64,000 nucleotides of DNA, taken from Alteromonas sp. CI.11.F.A3. Its GTDB lineage: Bacteria > Pseudomonadota > Gammaproteobacteria > Enterobacterales > Alteromonadaceae. Positions within the stretch are counted from its first letter, which is position 1. Each line of letters begins with the position of its first letter. Both the position numbers and the translations under genes were made by a program. Location: the NCBI RefSeq assembly GCF_032925565.1, contig NZ_CP136708.1, positions 4,092,001 through 4,156,000 of the forward strand, written 5' to 3'. Of this stretch, positions 47,272 through 56,226 are shown one piece after another. Under the pieces are notes generated by a model that was not told the origin of the DNA, ran no database searches, and worked only from the letters and a program-made list of their open reading frames with translations.

Positions 47272-47401
47272 TTAGAATCTAAACCAATTAGTCTAATTTA
47301 CAGTTTAAAACAGTAACCTATCTCATTTGCCTTGGGTTTTACAAGGTATCACTGGGTGTTCTGAACTATAATTCTTTTTAATCTTTAATAACGGCGGCTG
47401 T

Positions 47402-47731
47402 GTGTCTATGACTGTTCAAACATTCGTAAACAAAAAGGCCAAGCAGCTGTGTTTTTATCTGAGGTCATTTTGGCAAGGAGAGCTTCCAGTCGAGGAGATT
47501 GAGCTATTCTTTTGGGATAGTATGGAAGAGTGGGGCCAGATAGAGTACACATTTACCCAACCTTACACCTATAAGGAACGGGTCTTTTGGCATTTGCTCC
47601 ATCAAGTCCATTTTTGGCAAGAAGATAAGTTACGTTCAGATAAATATCTTGTCGATGAGTTAATGAACTGTGTATTGTTTTTAGAAGGCAAAGGGCACTG
47701 CCCCATCGATTGTGTTGGTATACGCCCCTAG
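47402..47731 (+). CDS. Conserved hypothetical protein, Trp/Phe-rich
   Basis: This protein of 109 residues is cytoplasmic, rich in aromatic residues and acidic (FYLRSFWQGELPVEEIELFFWDSMEEW; VFWHLLHQVHFWQEDKLR), with three Cys near the C-terminus. It reads as a small helical protein. I do not recognise a characterised family. The start may be the GTG at 47402 or the ATG at 47408. A hairpin lies between it and the AmpG-like gene. Confidence 0.65.
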   Translation: MSMTVQTFVNKKAKQLCFYLRSFWQGELPVEEIELFFWDSMEEWGQIEYTFTQPYTYKERVFWHLLHQVHFWQEDKLRSDKYLVDELMNCVLFLEGKGHCPIDCVGIRP

Positions 47732-47796
47732 CAACTTTCTTTATTTATCAATTTATTAGTGATTCAACCCTTTATCGTTCGTTTTCATTGAAACTG

Positions 47797-47833
47797 AAGC
47801 GTGATCATGGCTCAATACGAATGGATCACGCTT
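47797..47833 (+). other. Inverted repeat between the small gene and the AmpG-like gene
   Basis: AAGCGTGATC (47797-47806) is exactly complementary to GATCACGCTT (47824-47833), with a 17-base loop. It ends 16 bp before the TTG start of the transporter. It could be a weak terminator of the upstream gene or a leader hairpin near the transporter's ribosome-binding site. Confidence 0.6.
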
Positions 47834-47849
47834 TGGCCATGGAACGCAT

Positions 47850-49187
47850 TTGTTAGACTCTCTCAAAACTTATCAAGACAGACGTTACCTTAGTATTTTT
47901 CTATTTGGCATTACCAGTGGTTTTCCATGGATTATGATTGGTTCGGTGCTTTCAGCGTGGTTAAAAGATGAAGGCCTATCTCGGTCTGCCATTGGCTTGT
48001 TTGGTGCTATCTTTGCGGTCTATTCCTTCAATTTTCTTTGGTCTCCTTTAATTGACCGCGTAAAACCTCGCTTTCTTGGCCAGCGTCGAGGCTGGATTTT
48101 CATCATGCAAGGCGGCATTGCCCTGTGTTGTGCGTTGATGACACAACTCTCTGCTAATAGTCATTTGTTTTACTTAGCATTGGTGGGCTTACTCATTGCT
48201 ATCTTTTCATCAACTCAAGATATTGCGATAGATGGCTATCGAATTGATGTCATTGAAGAAAATGACAACGACGGTTTGTCGGCAGCATCATCTGTAGCCA
48301 CCGCTGGTTGGTGGACGGGTTATGGTGGACTTGGAGCCATCCCATTTTTTATTGCAGACAACAGCAGCTGGTATTGGCCTGATATTTACGGCTTACTCGC
48401 CCTTTTTATGCTTGTACTTATGGTCACCACGGTGTTTGCCAAAGAGCCTGACATAGATCGTGACTTACTGCGTAGCCAAGTGGTGGGGAGCCCAACACAG
48501 GGCAGTGCCGGAGAAGGCTCTTCTAAAATAGCGTTTTGGTTTAAACAAACCTTAGTGGCCCCTTTTTCAGAATTTTTCTCCCGTAATGGCGTCAAGCTCG
48601 CCCTCTCTTTTTTGCTGTTTATATTCTTGTTTAAAATTGGAGAAGCCTTCTTAGGAAGAATGAGTATCGTTTTTTACAAAGAAATTGGTTTTTCAAATAG
48701 TGATATAGGCACTTACTCAAAGCTGCTCAATTGGTGGGTGACCATTATCTTTTCTCTGATAGGTGGGCTAGTCAACATTCGCTACGGCATTTACAAGGGG
48801 TTAATGACCGCCGGTATTGCTATGGCGGCTTCTAACCTTATGTTTTCCCTTATTGCTACCACTGGGCCTGATGTTACACTTCTGGCCGCTGCGGTTATTA
48901 TCGACGGCTTTACGGCTGCTTGGAGCACCGTGGCCATGGTCGCTTTTATTTCTCTGTTGTGTAATCGCGCTTTCAGTGCCACCCAATACGCCCTTATGGC
49001 ATCGCTAAGTGTAGCGGGGAGAACCTTAGTGGCATCCAGTAGTGGTTTCGTGGTTGATTTCCTTGACGGTAATTGGAGCCAGTTCTTTGTTATTACAGCA
49101 CTTATGGTTATTCCCAGCTTGCTGTTCTTACACAATATTCGACACAAAATCACTCATTTGGAAAAATCTAAAACTTCTGAGCAATAA
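47850..49187 (+). CDS. AmpG-like MFS muropeptide transporter
   Basis: This 445-residue polytopic protein has 12 predicted membrane helices and typical AmpG family features: RRYLSIFLFGITSGFPWIMIGSVLSAWL, FLWSPLIDRVKP, LGQRRGWIFI and SSTQDIAIDGYRIDV. AmpG imports GlcNAc-anhydroMurNAc peptides for wall recycling and beta-lactamase induction. The frame starts at a TTG with GGA six bases upstream. No ampC, ampR or recycling enzyme is adjacent. AmpG-like family membership is secure; substrate is inferred. Confidence 0.85.
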   Translation: MLDSLKTYQDRRYLSIFLFGITSGFPWIMIGSVLSAWLKDEGLSRSAIGLFGAIFAVYSFNFLWSPLIDRVKPRFLGQRRGWIFIMQGGIALCCALMTQLSANSHLFYLALVGLLIAIFSSTQDIAIDGYRIDVIEENDNDGLSAASSVATAGWWTGYGGLGAIPFFIADNSSWYWPDIYGLLALFMLVLMVTTVFAKEPDIDRDLLRSQVVGSPTQGSAGEGSSKIAFWFKQTLVAPFSEFFSRNGVKLALSFLLFIFLFKIGEAFLGRMSIVFYKEIGFSNSDIGTYSKLLNWWVTIIFSLIGGLVNIRYGIYKGLMTAGIAMAASNLMFSLIATTGPDVTLLAAAVIIDGFTAAWSTVAMVAFISLLCNRAFSATQYALMASLSVAGRTLVASSSGFVVDFLDGNWSQFFVITALMVIPSLLFLHNIRHKITHLEKSKTSEQ

Positions 49188-49196
49188 CGTTGCAAT

Positions 49197-49257
49197 AACT
49201 CATTTCCCATCTAAAGTTAAACTACAGTGCATATAAGCAATGATGAGGAAATGAGTT
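49197..49257. repeat. Long inverted repeat downstream of the AmpG-like gene
   Basis: AACTCATTTCC (49197-49207) is exactly complementary to GGAAATGAGTT (49247-49257) around a 39-base AT-rich centre. It starts 9 bp after the transporter stop. No T-tract follows, so it may be a loose 3' hairpin or a decayed mobile-element end. Confidence 0.6.
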
Positions 49258-49430
49258 CGTAAAAGGATAGCCTAAATTAGCCATACAATAAGCGTTCACT
49301 TGGCTTCAAGATAGCTGATTAAAATACAGTAGTAGGCTTGGCGACAGCCCAATGGCTAAGTGAAAAATCAGTAACGGCTAAGAAAAAACCAAGAATAGGC
49401 CAATAGTAGGCGTAGTAGCATGGAGTCGCT

Positions 49431-51617
49431 ATGAGCAAGAATGAAGTACCATTAAACGAAGCAACGCATCGGAATTTATACATCGCGACAGGGTTTGCCG
49501 TAGTAATATTGTGTTTTTTCGCCTACCTATACCACTTTTTACACACCCACTATACGTTGTCGCAATCGCTAAATGCGAGCAACTCACTGCATCATGCACT
49601 CATTGAAATAGAAAACCGTATTGAGACACTTGCTAAGCCACAACCTTCAGATGAAATAGCCACTATCCAGAGGGAGTTAATGCCCCTTGCCGTTGAAGCA
49701 AAGTATCACTTTCAACATGCTTTTTTAACTGACGATGCGCATTTCGATGACTTTAATACCCAGGCACTCAGTTTAGATGCCTATATCAGCGAACAACAAA
49801 GAAGCACTTCACTTTCACTTCCCGAGCAGGTTAAAGTTACTTTGTATTTGCTCCGTACGATTGTTGATTTACCCCCTAGTGAAGTAGCGGGTTATCTATC
49901 CCCCCCGCTTCAGCTTTCGCCACTTATTAGAGATATTCGGCTTCAAGAACAAATTACCTTAAATCGGTTAAGCCACAGTGCTCAAAACCTCAAAGTAAGC
50001 TTGTTTGTGATTACCGCCTTGTTAGCACTTTCTCTTATGGCGCTGTGGCTATATGTTTTCTCAAAAATTAACCAAAATAGAACTCGTCTGCTTAAGAAAG
50101 AAGCGCATACCTCTTCGAAACATCAAGAATCTGAAGGCTTACTTGAGAATGAAAAGCGCGACTTCCTGAACTTAATGAGCCACGAGTTTAGAGGGCCAAT
50201 TAGTGCCATTATTACTGCACTAGAACTTATTCCTAACATGAAGCAGCAGCAAGGAAAGCTTATTCAACAAGCGGAACAATCATGCTACCGGCTATTGAAC
50301 TTAACCAATAACTTGCTCGATATTTTATCGATTGGTAGCGAACAAGATAAACACATTGGCCGGGTTGACCTTATCAGTTTGCTCGACGAATGTATTGCCC
50401 CTTACTCCGTTCAGGTTAGAGGGAAAAAAGTCGAATTTACGATGCATTGCAACCATAGCGTTCCCCACTTTATTGAAGGGGATGCCACAAACTTATCTAA
50501 AGTCATCCGCAACACGTTAGACAATGCCGTTAAGTTCACACCCAATGGCATTATTGATGTAAATGTCACCACCTTGGTGAAAAACAAAAAGGTTTGCTTG
50601 GTCATAAAAGTGAGAGACTCAGGACTCGGCATTGCAGATGACATAAAGCCTAAAATTTTTGAACGCTTTTTTCGTGGCGAACAGCCGCTAGATCATCGGT
50701 TTCCAGGTGCTGGTATCGGGCTTACCGTAGTGCAAAAAAGCATTGATCAACTAGGTGGAAGCCTCTCGTTTACCAGCCAAGAGGGCATTGGTACTGAATT
50801 TGTTGCCAATATTCCTATTACGCCTTTATCCGATATCGAAACACCCAAAATTAATACTAGCACTGCGCGCTTCGCTATTGTTGATGATTTAGAAATTTCT
50901 CGACTGCATATACAAAACATTATTACTAGCGAAGGGTTTTCCGCCCGTTGTTTTGCTTCAGGTTCAGACCTACTAAGCTTGCATGATGAGTTACTACAAT
51001 ACACCGCCATTTTCGCCGACCTCTACATGCCTGGCATCGATGGTTTAGAGCTTACACGAACACTGCATGCTATTTACGGAAAACGTACACCACCTATTGT
51101 GGTGTTATCGGCTACACCAGATATTGCCAATGTTATTGCAAACAGTCAGCTTGAAGTATGGCAATCGTTTGTTAAGCCGGTTGATAAAAACCGTATTGTG
51201 GATACACTCCATCATTTGGCGCAACCGAACAAATCAGCTTACCAAACAGTGAATCATGCCAAAGTGTTGGTGGTAGAAGATGAGCCTATCAATGCCCAAA
51301 TGCTGGAAAACATGCTGATATGCATGGGTCACTCACCTAAAACTGTCACCACTGGCAACGATGCCATCATTCAAGCCAGTGAAGAGTCTTACGACGCTAT
51401 TTTGTTAGATATTAATTTACCTGATATTAGCGGATTAGAGGTGGCAAAAATTATTAAAGAGAAAAAGCCAAACATTCCCATCGTTGCCATTACGGCTAAC
51501 GCACATAAAGACGACAGAAAAGCCTCTGAACTTGCTGGTATTCGCTACCACTTAGTTAAACCTGTTACCTTTCAAGAGTTGAAAAATACCTTAGGATTAA
51601 CTCTGTTGAAGTTATAG
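49431..51617 (+). CDS. Hybrid sensor histidine kinase with two receiver domains
   Basis: This 728-residue protein has two membrane segments (about 15-36 and 188-212) framing a periplasmic helical sensor. Next come HisKA with the phospho-His in LMSHEFRGPISAI (about 249-261) and an HATPase with N, G1 and G2 boxes (NTLDNAVKFTPNG, DSGLGI, GAGIGLTVVQK). Two receivers end the chain: the first (IVDDLEISRLHI, FADLYMPGIDG) and the second (VVEDEPINAQML, LLDINLPDISG). GGAG before the ATG supports the start. No dedicated response regulator or Hpt gene is adjacent on the same strand. Confidence 0.92.
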   Translation: MSKNEVPLNEATHRNLYIATGFAVVILCFFAYLYHFLHTHYTLSQSLNASNSLHHALIEIENRIETLAKPQPSDEIATIQRELMPLAVEAKYHFQHAFLTDDAHFDDFNTQALSLDAYISEQQRSTSLSLPEQVKVTLYLLRTIVDLPPSEVAGYLSPPLQLSPLIRDIRLQEQITLNRLSHSAQNLKVSLFVITALLALSLMALWLYVFSKINQNRTRLLKKEAHTSSKHQESEGLLENEKRDFLNLMSHEFRGPISAIITALELIPNMKQQQGKLIQQAEQSCYRLLNLTNNLLDILSIGSEQDKHIGRVDLISLLDECIAPYSVQVRGKKVEFTMHCNHSVPHFIEGDATNLSKVIRNTLDNAVKFTPNGIIDVNVTTLVKNKKVCLVIKVRDSGLGIADDIKPKIFERFFRGEQPLDHRFPGAGIGLTVVQKSIDQLGGSLSFTSQEGIGTEFVANIPITPLSDIETPKINTSTARFAIVDDLEISRLHIQNIITSEGFSARCFASGSDLLSLHDELLQYTAIFADLYMPGIDGLELTRTLHAIYGKRTPPIVVLSATPDIANVIANSQLEVWQSFVKPVDKNRIVDTLHHLAQPNKSAYQTVNHAKVLVVEDEPINAQMLENMLICMGHSPKTVTTGNDAIIQASEESYDAILLDINLPDISGLEVAKIIKEKKPNIPIVAITANAHKDDRKASELAGIRYHLVKPVTFQELKNTLGLTLLKL

Positions 51618-51627
51618 AGAGTAAACG

Positions 51628-51661
51628 CAGAGTTGGTGTAATAAGCGCACTACCAACTCTG
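51628..51661. terminator. Hairpin between convergent kinase and diguanylate cyclase genes
   Basis: CAGAGTTGGT (51628-51637) is exactly complementary to ACCAACTCTG (51652-51661) with a 14-base loop. It lies 10 bp after the kinase stop and 51 bp after the opposing cyclase stop, so it can serve both, though T-tracts are short. Confidence 0.65.
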
Positions 51662-51712
51662 TTTGAAGCTACCGAAAAAGACTATGCATGTAGTTGCATT
51701 GCAAATAGTTGC

Positions 51713-52672
51713 TTACACTCCGGCTAGCGCGCTAATACAGTATTTGTTCCGCCCACTTTCTTTAGCTTCGTAAAGCGCTTGGTCGGCTTTTTCAAGCCAA
51801 GCCATAGAGCTTTTACTATGAGGGTCGAATTCAGCTAAACCCAAACTCACCGTAAAAGTAATTTCTTCACCATCGTGCTCTACCACCAAACGTTCCGCTA
51901 AACGACGAATACGCTCAGCCACTATAACGGCCTTTTCAACGGGTGAGTCGGTAAGAATAACGGCAAATTCTTCGCCGCCATATCGACCTGCTAAATCAGT
52001 TTCCCGGACGCAGCGCGTGATAAGAGCGGACAGCATCTGAATCACTTTATCGCCTGCTTGGTGACCATAAGTATCGTTCACTTTTTTAAAGTGATCGATG
52101 TCTAACATCATTGCGGTACTCGCCTTTTCTTGGCGCTTGGCTAACTTATAAGATTGCTCAAAACGCTCCTGCCAGTATCGACGATTAAACAGCCCCGTTA
52201 AGCCATCAATTCGGCTGGCTGTTTTTAGCTCTTCATTCAGCCTTTCCATACCAATTTTGCTAAGTGCTTGGTCTGTTACGTCATAAACGACGATACAGAA
52301 CTTCTCAACATCACCGGTTTCAGAAATTAGTGGAAACATGGTCACGTTCTGATACATGAAACTGGCTTGGCAGGTAATAGGTCTATTGCCGCCAAATTTA
52401 AATAAGTATTGGCGCTGTTCCCAAATAATAAATACTGGGCTTTTTAAGTTAAAGACCGGTCCTGATTTAAGCCTCAGCCAATTTTCATCAATCTCTGAAA
52501 AATGGGTAAATAAGGAGGTACCTTTAATATCGTGGGGTAGAATTGAAGAGTGGTTCTCCATGAATTTATTCCACGCTTCCACTACGAAATCTCGGTTTAG
52601 TACAACAATACCCACTTCGATGGAGTCGAGCAGTTCAGCGGGTAAATTTCCACCTGCAGCCAGTGAAATCAT
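51713..52672 (-). CDS. PAS-GGDEF diguanylate cyclase
   Basis: This 319-residue protein has an N-terminal PAS domain (about 10-135, LDSIEVGIVVLNRDFVVEAWNKFM) and a GGDEF domain (about 150-312). The active site GGEEF is at 232-236, preceded by an RETD inhibitory site (223-226), so it should make c-di-GMP with product feedback. No membrane segment is seen; it is cytoplasmic. Its ATG overlaps the stop of the upstream REC-CheX gene by one base (TAATG), which argues for a stable sensor/effector pair. Confidence 0.93.
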   Translation of the reverse strand: MISLAAGGNLPAELLDSIEVGIVVLNRDFVVEAWNKFMENHSSILPHDIKGTSLFTHFSEIDENWLRLKSGPVFNLKSPVFIIWEQRQYLFKFGGNRPITCQASFMYQNVTMFPLISETGDVEKFCIVVYDVTDQALSKIGMERLNEELKTASRIDGLTGLFNRRYWQERFEQSYKLAKRQEKASTAMMLDIDHFKKVNDTYGHQAGDKVIQMLSALITRCVRETDLAGRYGGEEFAVILTDSPVEKAVIVAERIRRLAERLVVEHDGEEITFTVSLGLAEFDPHSKSSMAWLEKADQALYEAKESGRNKYCISALAGV

Positions 52673-53697
52673 TATGAAGCCTCCTTTTCTACATCCACTA
52701 AACGCCCATAAATATGGTTCATCGCTTCATCGGGAAACAGGAGTAATAAATCGAATGCAATATCTCTGGCTTTAATGGCGTAACCAATTTCGATTGCCAT
52801 TACCTTGCCCCACTTCTTAACATTGTCGTTAAGTAACGCAGCTAGCCCTTGATGTCGACCGAGTAATACAGGAAGCGTATGACTAAATGACACGTTTAGT
52901 TGTTCAGACAGTCCATTTAGGCATGCACCGATTAAAATATTCGACACATCCATTAATGCTTCAAGCTCTAAGCTGCCCGTAGACTGATGGGCATTATATT
53001 TTAGTAACTCAACAATGTTTTGCGAATTAGTATCGTTGAAGATAACCAGCGCTTCACCGCGAATTCCAGCACTGACAAAACCTTTCGACACTGCTGAAAC
53101 ACAGTCGTTGCGATTTATCTCGGCGATGGCCATCGACAGTTCATTACTTTCTAGCAAATTAACATTGGGAATAGGCAGGTCGACAAACTCGCCCATAAGT
53201 TGTGCTAGGCTTTCACCAGCTCGGCCCATAGCGATATTCACCATTTCTCGATAAGCATCTAGCTTATCGTCCAACGATGATGCATCGGTGTCTCTTGCAA
53301 CCGCTTCTCGCTGTATTGCTGTAGAAACGCCACTATAGATACCGTAAGAAGATAGAATGTTAGTGAGCTTTTCGTTATCAATAGGTTTACGAATAAAATC
53401 GATAGCACCTAAAGCCAACATTCGATCTCGCGCTTGTGCTTGTACATCCCCTGACACCACGATAACTAAGCAAGGTAAGTCTTCTTTGCGAATGGCTTCC
53501 ATGGTTTCATAGCCGTCCATGACGGGCATATTCAGGTCAAGAAAGACCACATCGCCTTTACCAGCACGGATAACCTCAAGGGCTTCTTGTCCATTACCGG
53601 CAAATGAAATCTCTACGTCCCAACTATCTGGGATACTGCGCGCCATCTGACGTCGCGCAAAGCCTGAATCATCACATATAAGAATAGGTGTAGACAC
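52672..53697 (-). CDS. Response regulator with C-terminal CheX/CheC-like phosphatase domain
   Basis: This 341-residue protein has a receiver domain (about 3-120; ICDDSGFARRQM, FLDLNMPVMDG with the phospho-Asp near residue 54, IRKP). A linker follows, then a CheC/CheX-like domain (about 140-330) with ELEALMDVSNILIGACLNGLSEQL. This helix carries the E-x-x-N-type pattern used to dephosphorylate CheY. REC-CheX proteins tune phosphorelays or chemotaxis. It is followed directly by the PAS-GGDEF gene. It starts 9 bp after thyA ends, at the tail of the housekeeping run. Confidence 0.88.
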   Translation of the reverse strand: MSTPILICDDSGFARRQMARSIPDSWDVEISFAGNGQEALEVIRAGKGDVVFLDLNMPVMDGYETMEAIRKEDLPCLVIVVSGDVQAQARDRMLALGAIDFIRKPIDNEKLTNILSSYGIYSGVSTAIQREAVARDTDASSLDDKLDAYREMVNIAMGRAGESLAQLMGEFVDLPIPNVNLLESNELSMAIAEINRNDCVSAVSKGFVSAGIRGEALVIFNDTNSQNIVELLKYNAHQSTGSLELEALMDVSNILIGACLNGLSEQLNVSFSHTLPVLLGRHQGLAALLNDNVKKWGKVMAIEIGYAIKARDIAFDLLLLFPDEAMNHIYGRLVDVEKEAS

Positions 53698-53706
53698 AAA
53701 ACCTCC

Positions 53707-54540
53707 TTATATTGCGACGGGTGCTTTTATGTGAGGGTGAGACTGGTAGCCTTTAAGCGTAAAGTCCTCAAATGAAAAATCAAAAATGTCTTTCACGCTT
53801 TCGTTTAATTCCATAACGGGCGGCGCAAAAGGCTCTCGGCTTAATTGCAGGTCAACTTGCTCTAGATGATTACTGTATAAATGCGCATCACCCAATGTCA
53901 GAATGAAATCACCCGGCGCTAGGTCACATACTTGGGCGATCATCATAGTGAGTAAGGCATAGCTAGCAATATTAAAAGGAATACCTAAGAAAATATCACC
54001 GCTGCGCTGATATAGCTGACAACTCAATTTGCCATCAAGCACATAGAATTGAAACATGGTATGACACGGTGGCAATGCTTGCTTACCCATACTCGCATTT
54101 TCACTTGGCGAATATTGTGTATCTGGCAATACAGACGGATTCCATGCACTGACAATAAGACGGCGAGAATCTGGATTGGTCTTGATTTGGTCAATCACAT
54201 CGGCTATCTGATCGATAGTTGTACCATCGCCATTGTCCCAACTGCGCCACTGCTTACCGTAGACAGGGCCTAATTCGCCCTCTTCTGTTGCCCAACCATC
54301 CCAAATGCTCACGCCATTTTCTTTCAAATAAGCGATGTTACTTTCGCCTTTCAAGAACCATAGCAGCTCGTGAATAATAGATTTAAGGTGGCATTTTTTA
54401 GTGGTAACTAACGGAAAGCCTTGTTGTAAATCAAACCGCATTTGATAGCCAAATACACTTAACGTACCGGTTCCAGTGCGGTCTTCCTTTTTTACACCTG
54501 TATCACGTACATGGCGCATCAATGCGAGATATTCTTTCAT
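53707..54540 (-). CDS. thyA: Thymidylate synthase
   Basis: This 277-residue protein matches Thy[35 protein letters not shown], the catalytic Cys in [12 protein letters not shown] and [20 protein letters not shown]. It is about 13 residues longer than E. coli ThyA owing to an insert before the catalytic Cys (around [11 protein letters not shown]). It converts dUMP to dTMP with methylenetetrahydrofolate. It lies 12 bp after lgt, as in many gammaproteobacteria. Confidence 0.97.
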   Translation of the reverse strand: MKEYLALMRHVRDTGVKKEDRTGTGTLSVFGYQMRFDLQQGFPLVTTKKCHLKSIIHELLWFLKGESNIAYLKENGVSIWDGWATEEGELGPVYGKQWRSWDNGDGTTIDQIADVIDQIKTNPDSRRLIVSAWNPSVLPDTQYSPSENASMGKQALPPCHTMFQFYVLDGKLSCQLYQRSGDIFLGIPFNIASYALLTMMIAQVCDLAPGDFILTLGDAHLYSNHLEQVDLQLSREPFAPPVMELNESVKDIFDFSFEDFTLKGYQSHPHIKAPVAI

Positions 54541-54552
54541 CTTTCTTCTTAT

Positions 54553-55356
54553 TTATTGTTTAATTTGTTGCTGTTGGCGGGTGTAGGCGCGCACTAATAG
54601 CCCTATGCCTAATGCAATCATAGGTAAACATAATAGCTGCCCTTGGCTTAGCCCCATTTGGTATAAACCAATGTGAGCATCTGGCTCTCTAAAGTACTCC
54701 ACGATAAAACGGAAACTCCCATAGCCAAGTAAAAAGACACCACTTACCGCGCCAACCGGTCGAGGTTTAGCAGAATAAAGCCATAAAATAACAAACAATA
54801 ATACGCCTTCCAAGGCAAATTCATATAACTGGGAAGGATGGCGAGGCACATTACCGGCACTTGGGAAAATGATTGCCCAAGGCACATCAGTGGTACGGCC
54901 CCATAATTCAGCGTTAAGGAAGTTTCCAATGCGTCCTGCGCCCAAGCCAATGGGCACTAAGGGAGCCACGAAATCACCTAAACGTAAAAACGTGGTTTTC
55001 ATTCGCTTAGCCTGCCACATTAAGGCCACTAATACGCCAACAAGTCCGCCATGGAACGACATACCTCCGGCCCATATTTTAAACAGGTAGAGGGGATTTT
55101 CTAGAAACATGCCAAACTGATAGAAGAACACATAGCCAATGCGACCACCTAAAATCACACCAACAAAGCTCCAGAACAATAAATCACTTAGTTGATCTCG
55201 CGTCCATTCAGTACGAGACAAACGCTTCTGCGCTAGCAAATATGCGGCAATAAAACCAACGAGGTACATCATGCCGTACCAACGGACACTTAATGGCCCG
55301 AGGCTAAAAATAATAGGGTCTATACTGGGAAAAACCAAATAACTGCTTTCAGCCAT
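54553..55356 (-). CDS. lgt: Prolipoprotein diacylglyceryl transferase
   Basis: This 267-residue seven-helix membrane enzyme has the Lgt signature [14 protein letters not shown], the His-Gly segment [10 protein letters not shown] and RHPSQLYE. It transfers diacylglycerol from phosphatidylglycerol to the lipobox Cys of prolipoproteins. It lies between tauE (4 bp upstream) and thyA (12 bp downstream), in one likely transcript. Confidence 0.97.
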   Translation of the reverse strand: MAESSYLVFPSIDPIIFSLGPLSVRWYGMMYLVGFIAAYLLAQKRLSRTEWTRDQLSDLLFWSFVGVILGGRIGYVFFYQFGMFLENPLYLFKIWAGGMSFHGGLVGVLVALMWQAKRMKTTFLRLGDFVAPLVPIGLGAGRIGNFLNAELWGRTTDVPWAIIFPSAGNVPRHPSQLYEFALEGVLLFVILWLYSAKPRPVGAVSGVFLLGYGSFRFIVEYFREPDAHIGLYQMGLSQGQLLCLPMIALGIGLLVRAYTRQQQQIKQ

Positions 55357-55360
55357 ACGC

Positions 55361-56167
55361 TTAATTAATTCCTACAAACATTTTGATACTTACCAACACT
55401 AACAAACACGCTAGCATTGCTTTTAAAACTCGAGTATTAACCCGCTGGCCCAGCTTTGCGCCAATACCTGCGGTAAATATTGATGTGGTGACAATACCTG
55501 CTGTGGCGGGCAAATATACGTAACCTAAACTCCACTGTGGCATACCTGCTTGCTGCCACCCTGCAGCAACAAAACTGGCGGTGCCAAATATTGCGATTAA
55601 CAAGCCACTAAATGCCGCGCAACCAATCGCCAATCTTATATTAATTCTGAACCAGACTAAGGCTGGCACTAACAAAGCGCCACCACCAATACCCATCAGA
55701 GCGCTAATTAAACCTGTGCCACAACCTACGCAACTTAGCACCCATGGTGACGCTTCGCTGTCTGATGTTTTCTGCTTACCGAATATCATTTGTGCGGCAA
55801 TAATAATAACCAGAACCGCAAAGATATCTTTTAATAGCGCACCGGAAATATGACTGGCAATTTGCGCCCCTAAGATAGCACCTATTGCTATACCAAACCC
55901 AGTATAAAGCACTGTTGGTTTATGGATATTACCTAAGCGATAGTGTGCGAACGCAGACGACATGCCCGTAAAAATAATGGTAGAAAGTGAGGTAGCTATG
56001 GCCACCGGCATCACAGTCTCAACGGTCATACCAGCAAAGTGAATCAGTAAGTAGGAGAGTACAGGAACGATGATAAGACCACCACCTATACCTAACATTC
56101 CTGCTAATAACCCGACGATCACGCCAAGGACTAAGCAGCTCACAAAAATGATGGTTAACGGTTCCAT
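55361..56167 (-). CDS. TSUP (TauE/SafE) family membrane transporter
   Basis: This 268-residue protein has eight predicted membrane helices in two halves with the repeated GxxGIGGGxLxxP pattern ([21 protein letters not shown] and [17 protein letters not shown]). The TSUP family exports sulfite, sulfoacetate or related anions, and the substrate here is unknown. The gene is inserted between ptsP and lgt, with a 4-bp gap to lgt, and is probably co-transcribed. Confidence 0.88.
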   Translation of the reverse strand: MEPLTIIFVSCLVLGVIVGLLAGMLGIGGGLIIVPVLSYLLIHFAGMTVETVMPVAIATSLSTIIFTGMSSAFAHYRLGNIHKPTVLYTGFGIAIGAILGAQIASHISGALLKDIFAVLVIIIAAQMIFGKQKTSDSEASPWVLSCVGCGTGLISALMGIGGGALLVPALVWFRINIRLAIGCAAFSGLLIAIFGTASFVAAGWQQAGMPQWSLGYVYLPATAGIVTTSIFTAGIGAKLGQRVNTRVLKAMLACLLVLVSIKMFVGIN

Positions 56168-56226
56168 TCAAAATCCTTTATCACACAGCAGAATCTAGCA
56201 TTTACACTGCTAGCGCCATGCCTATT

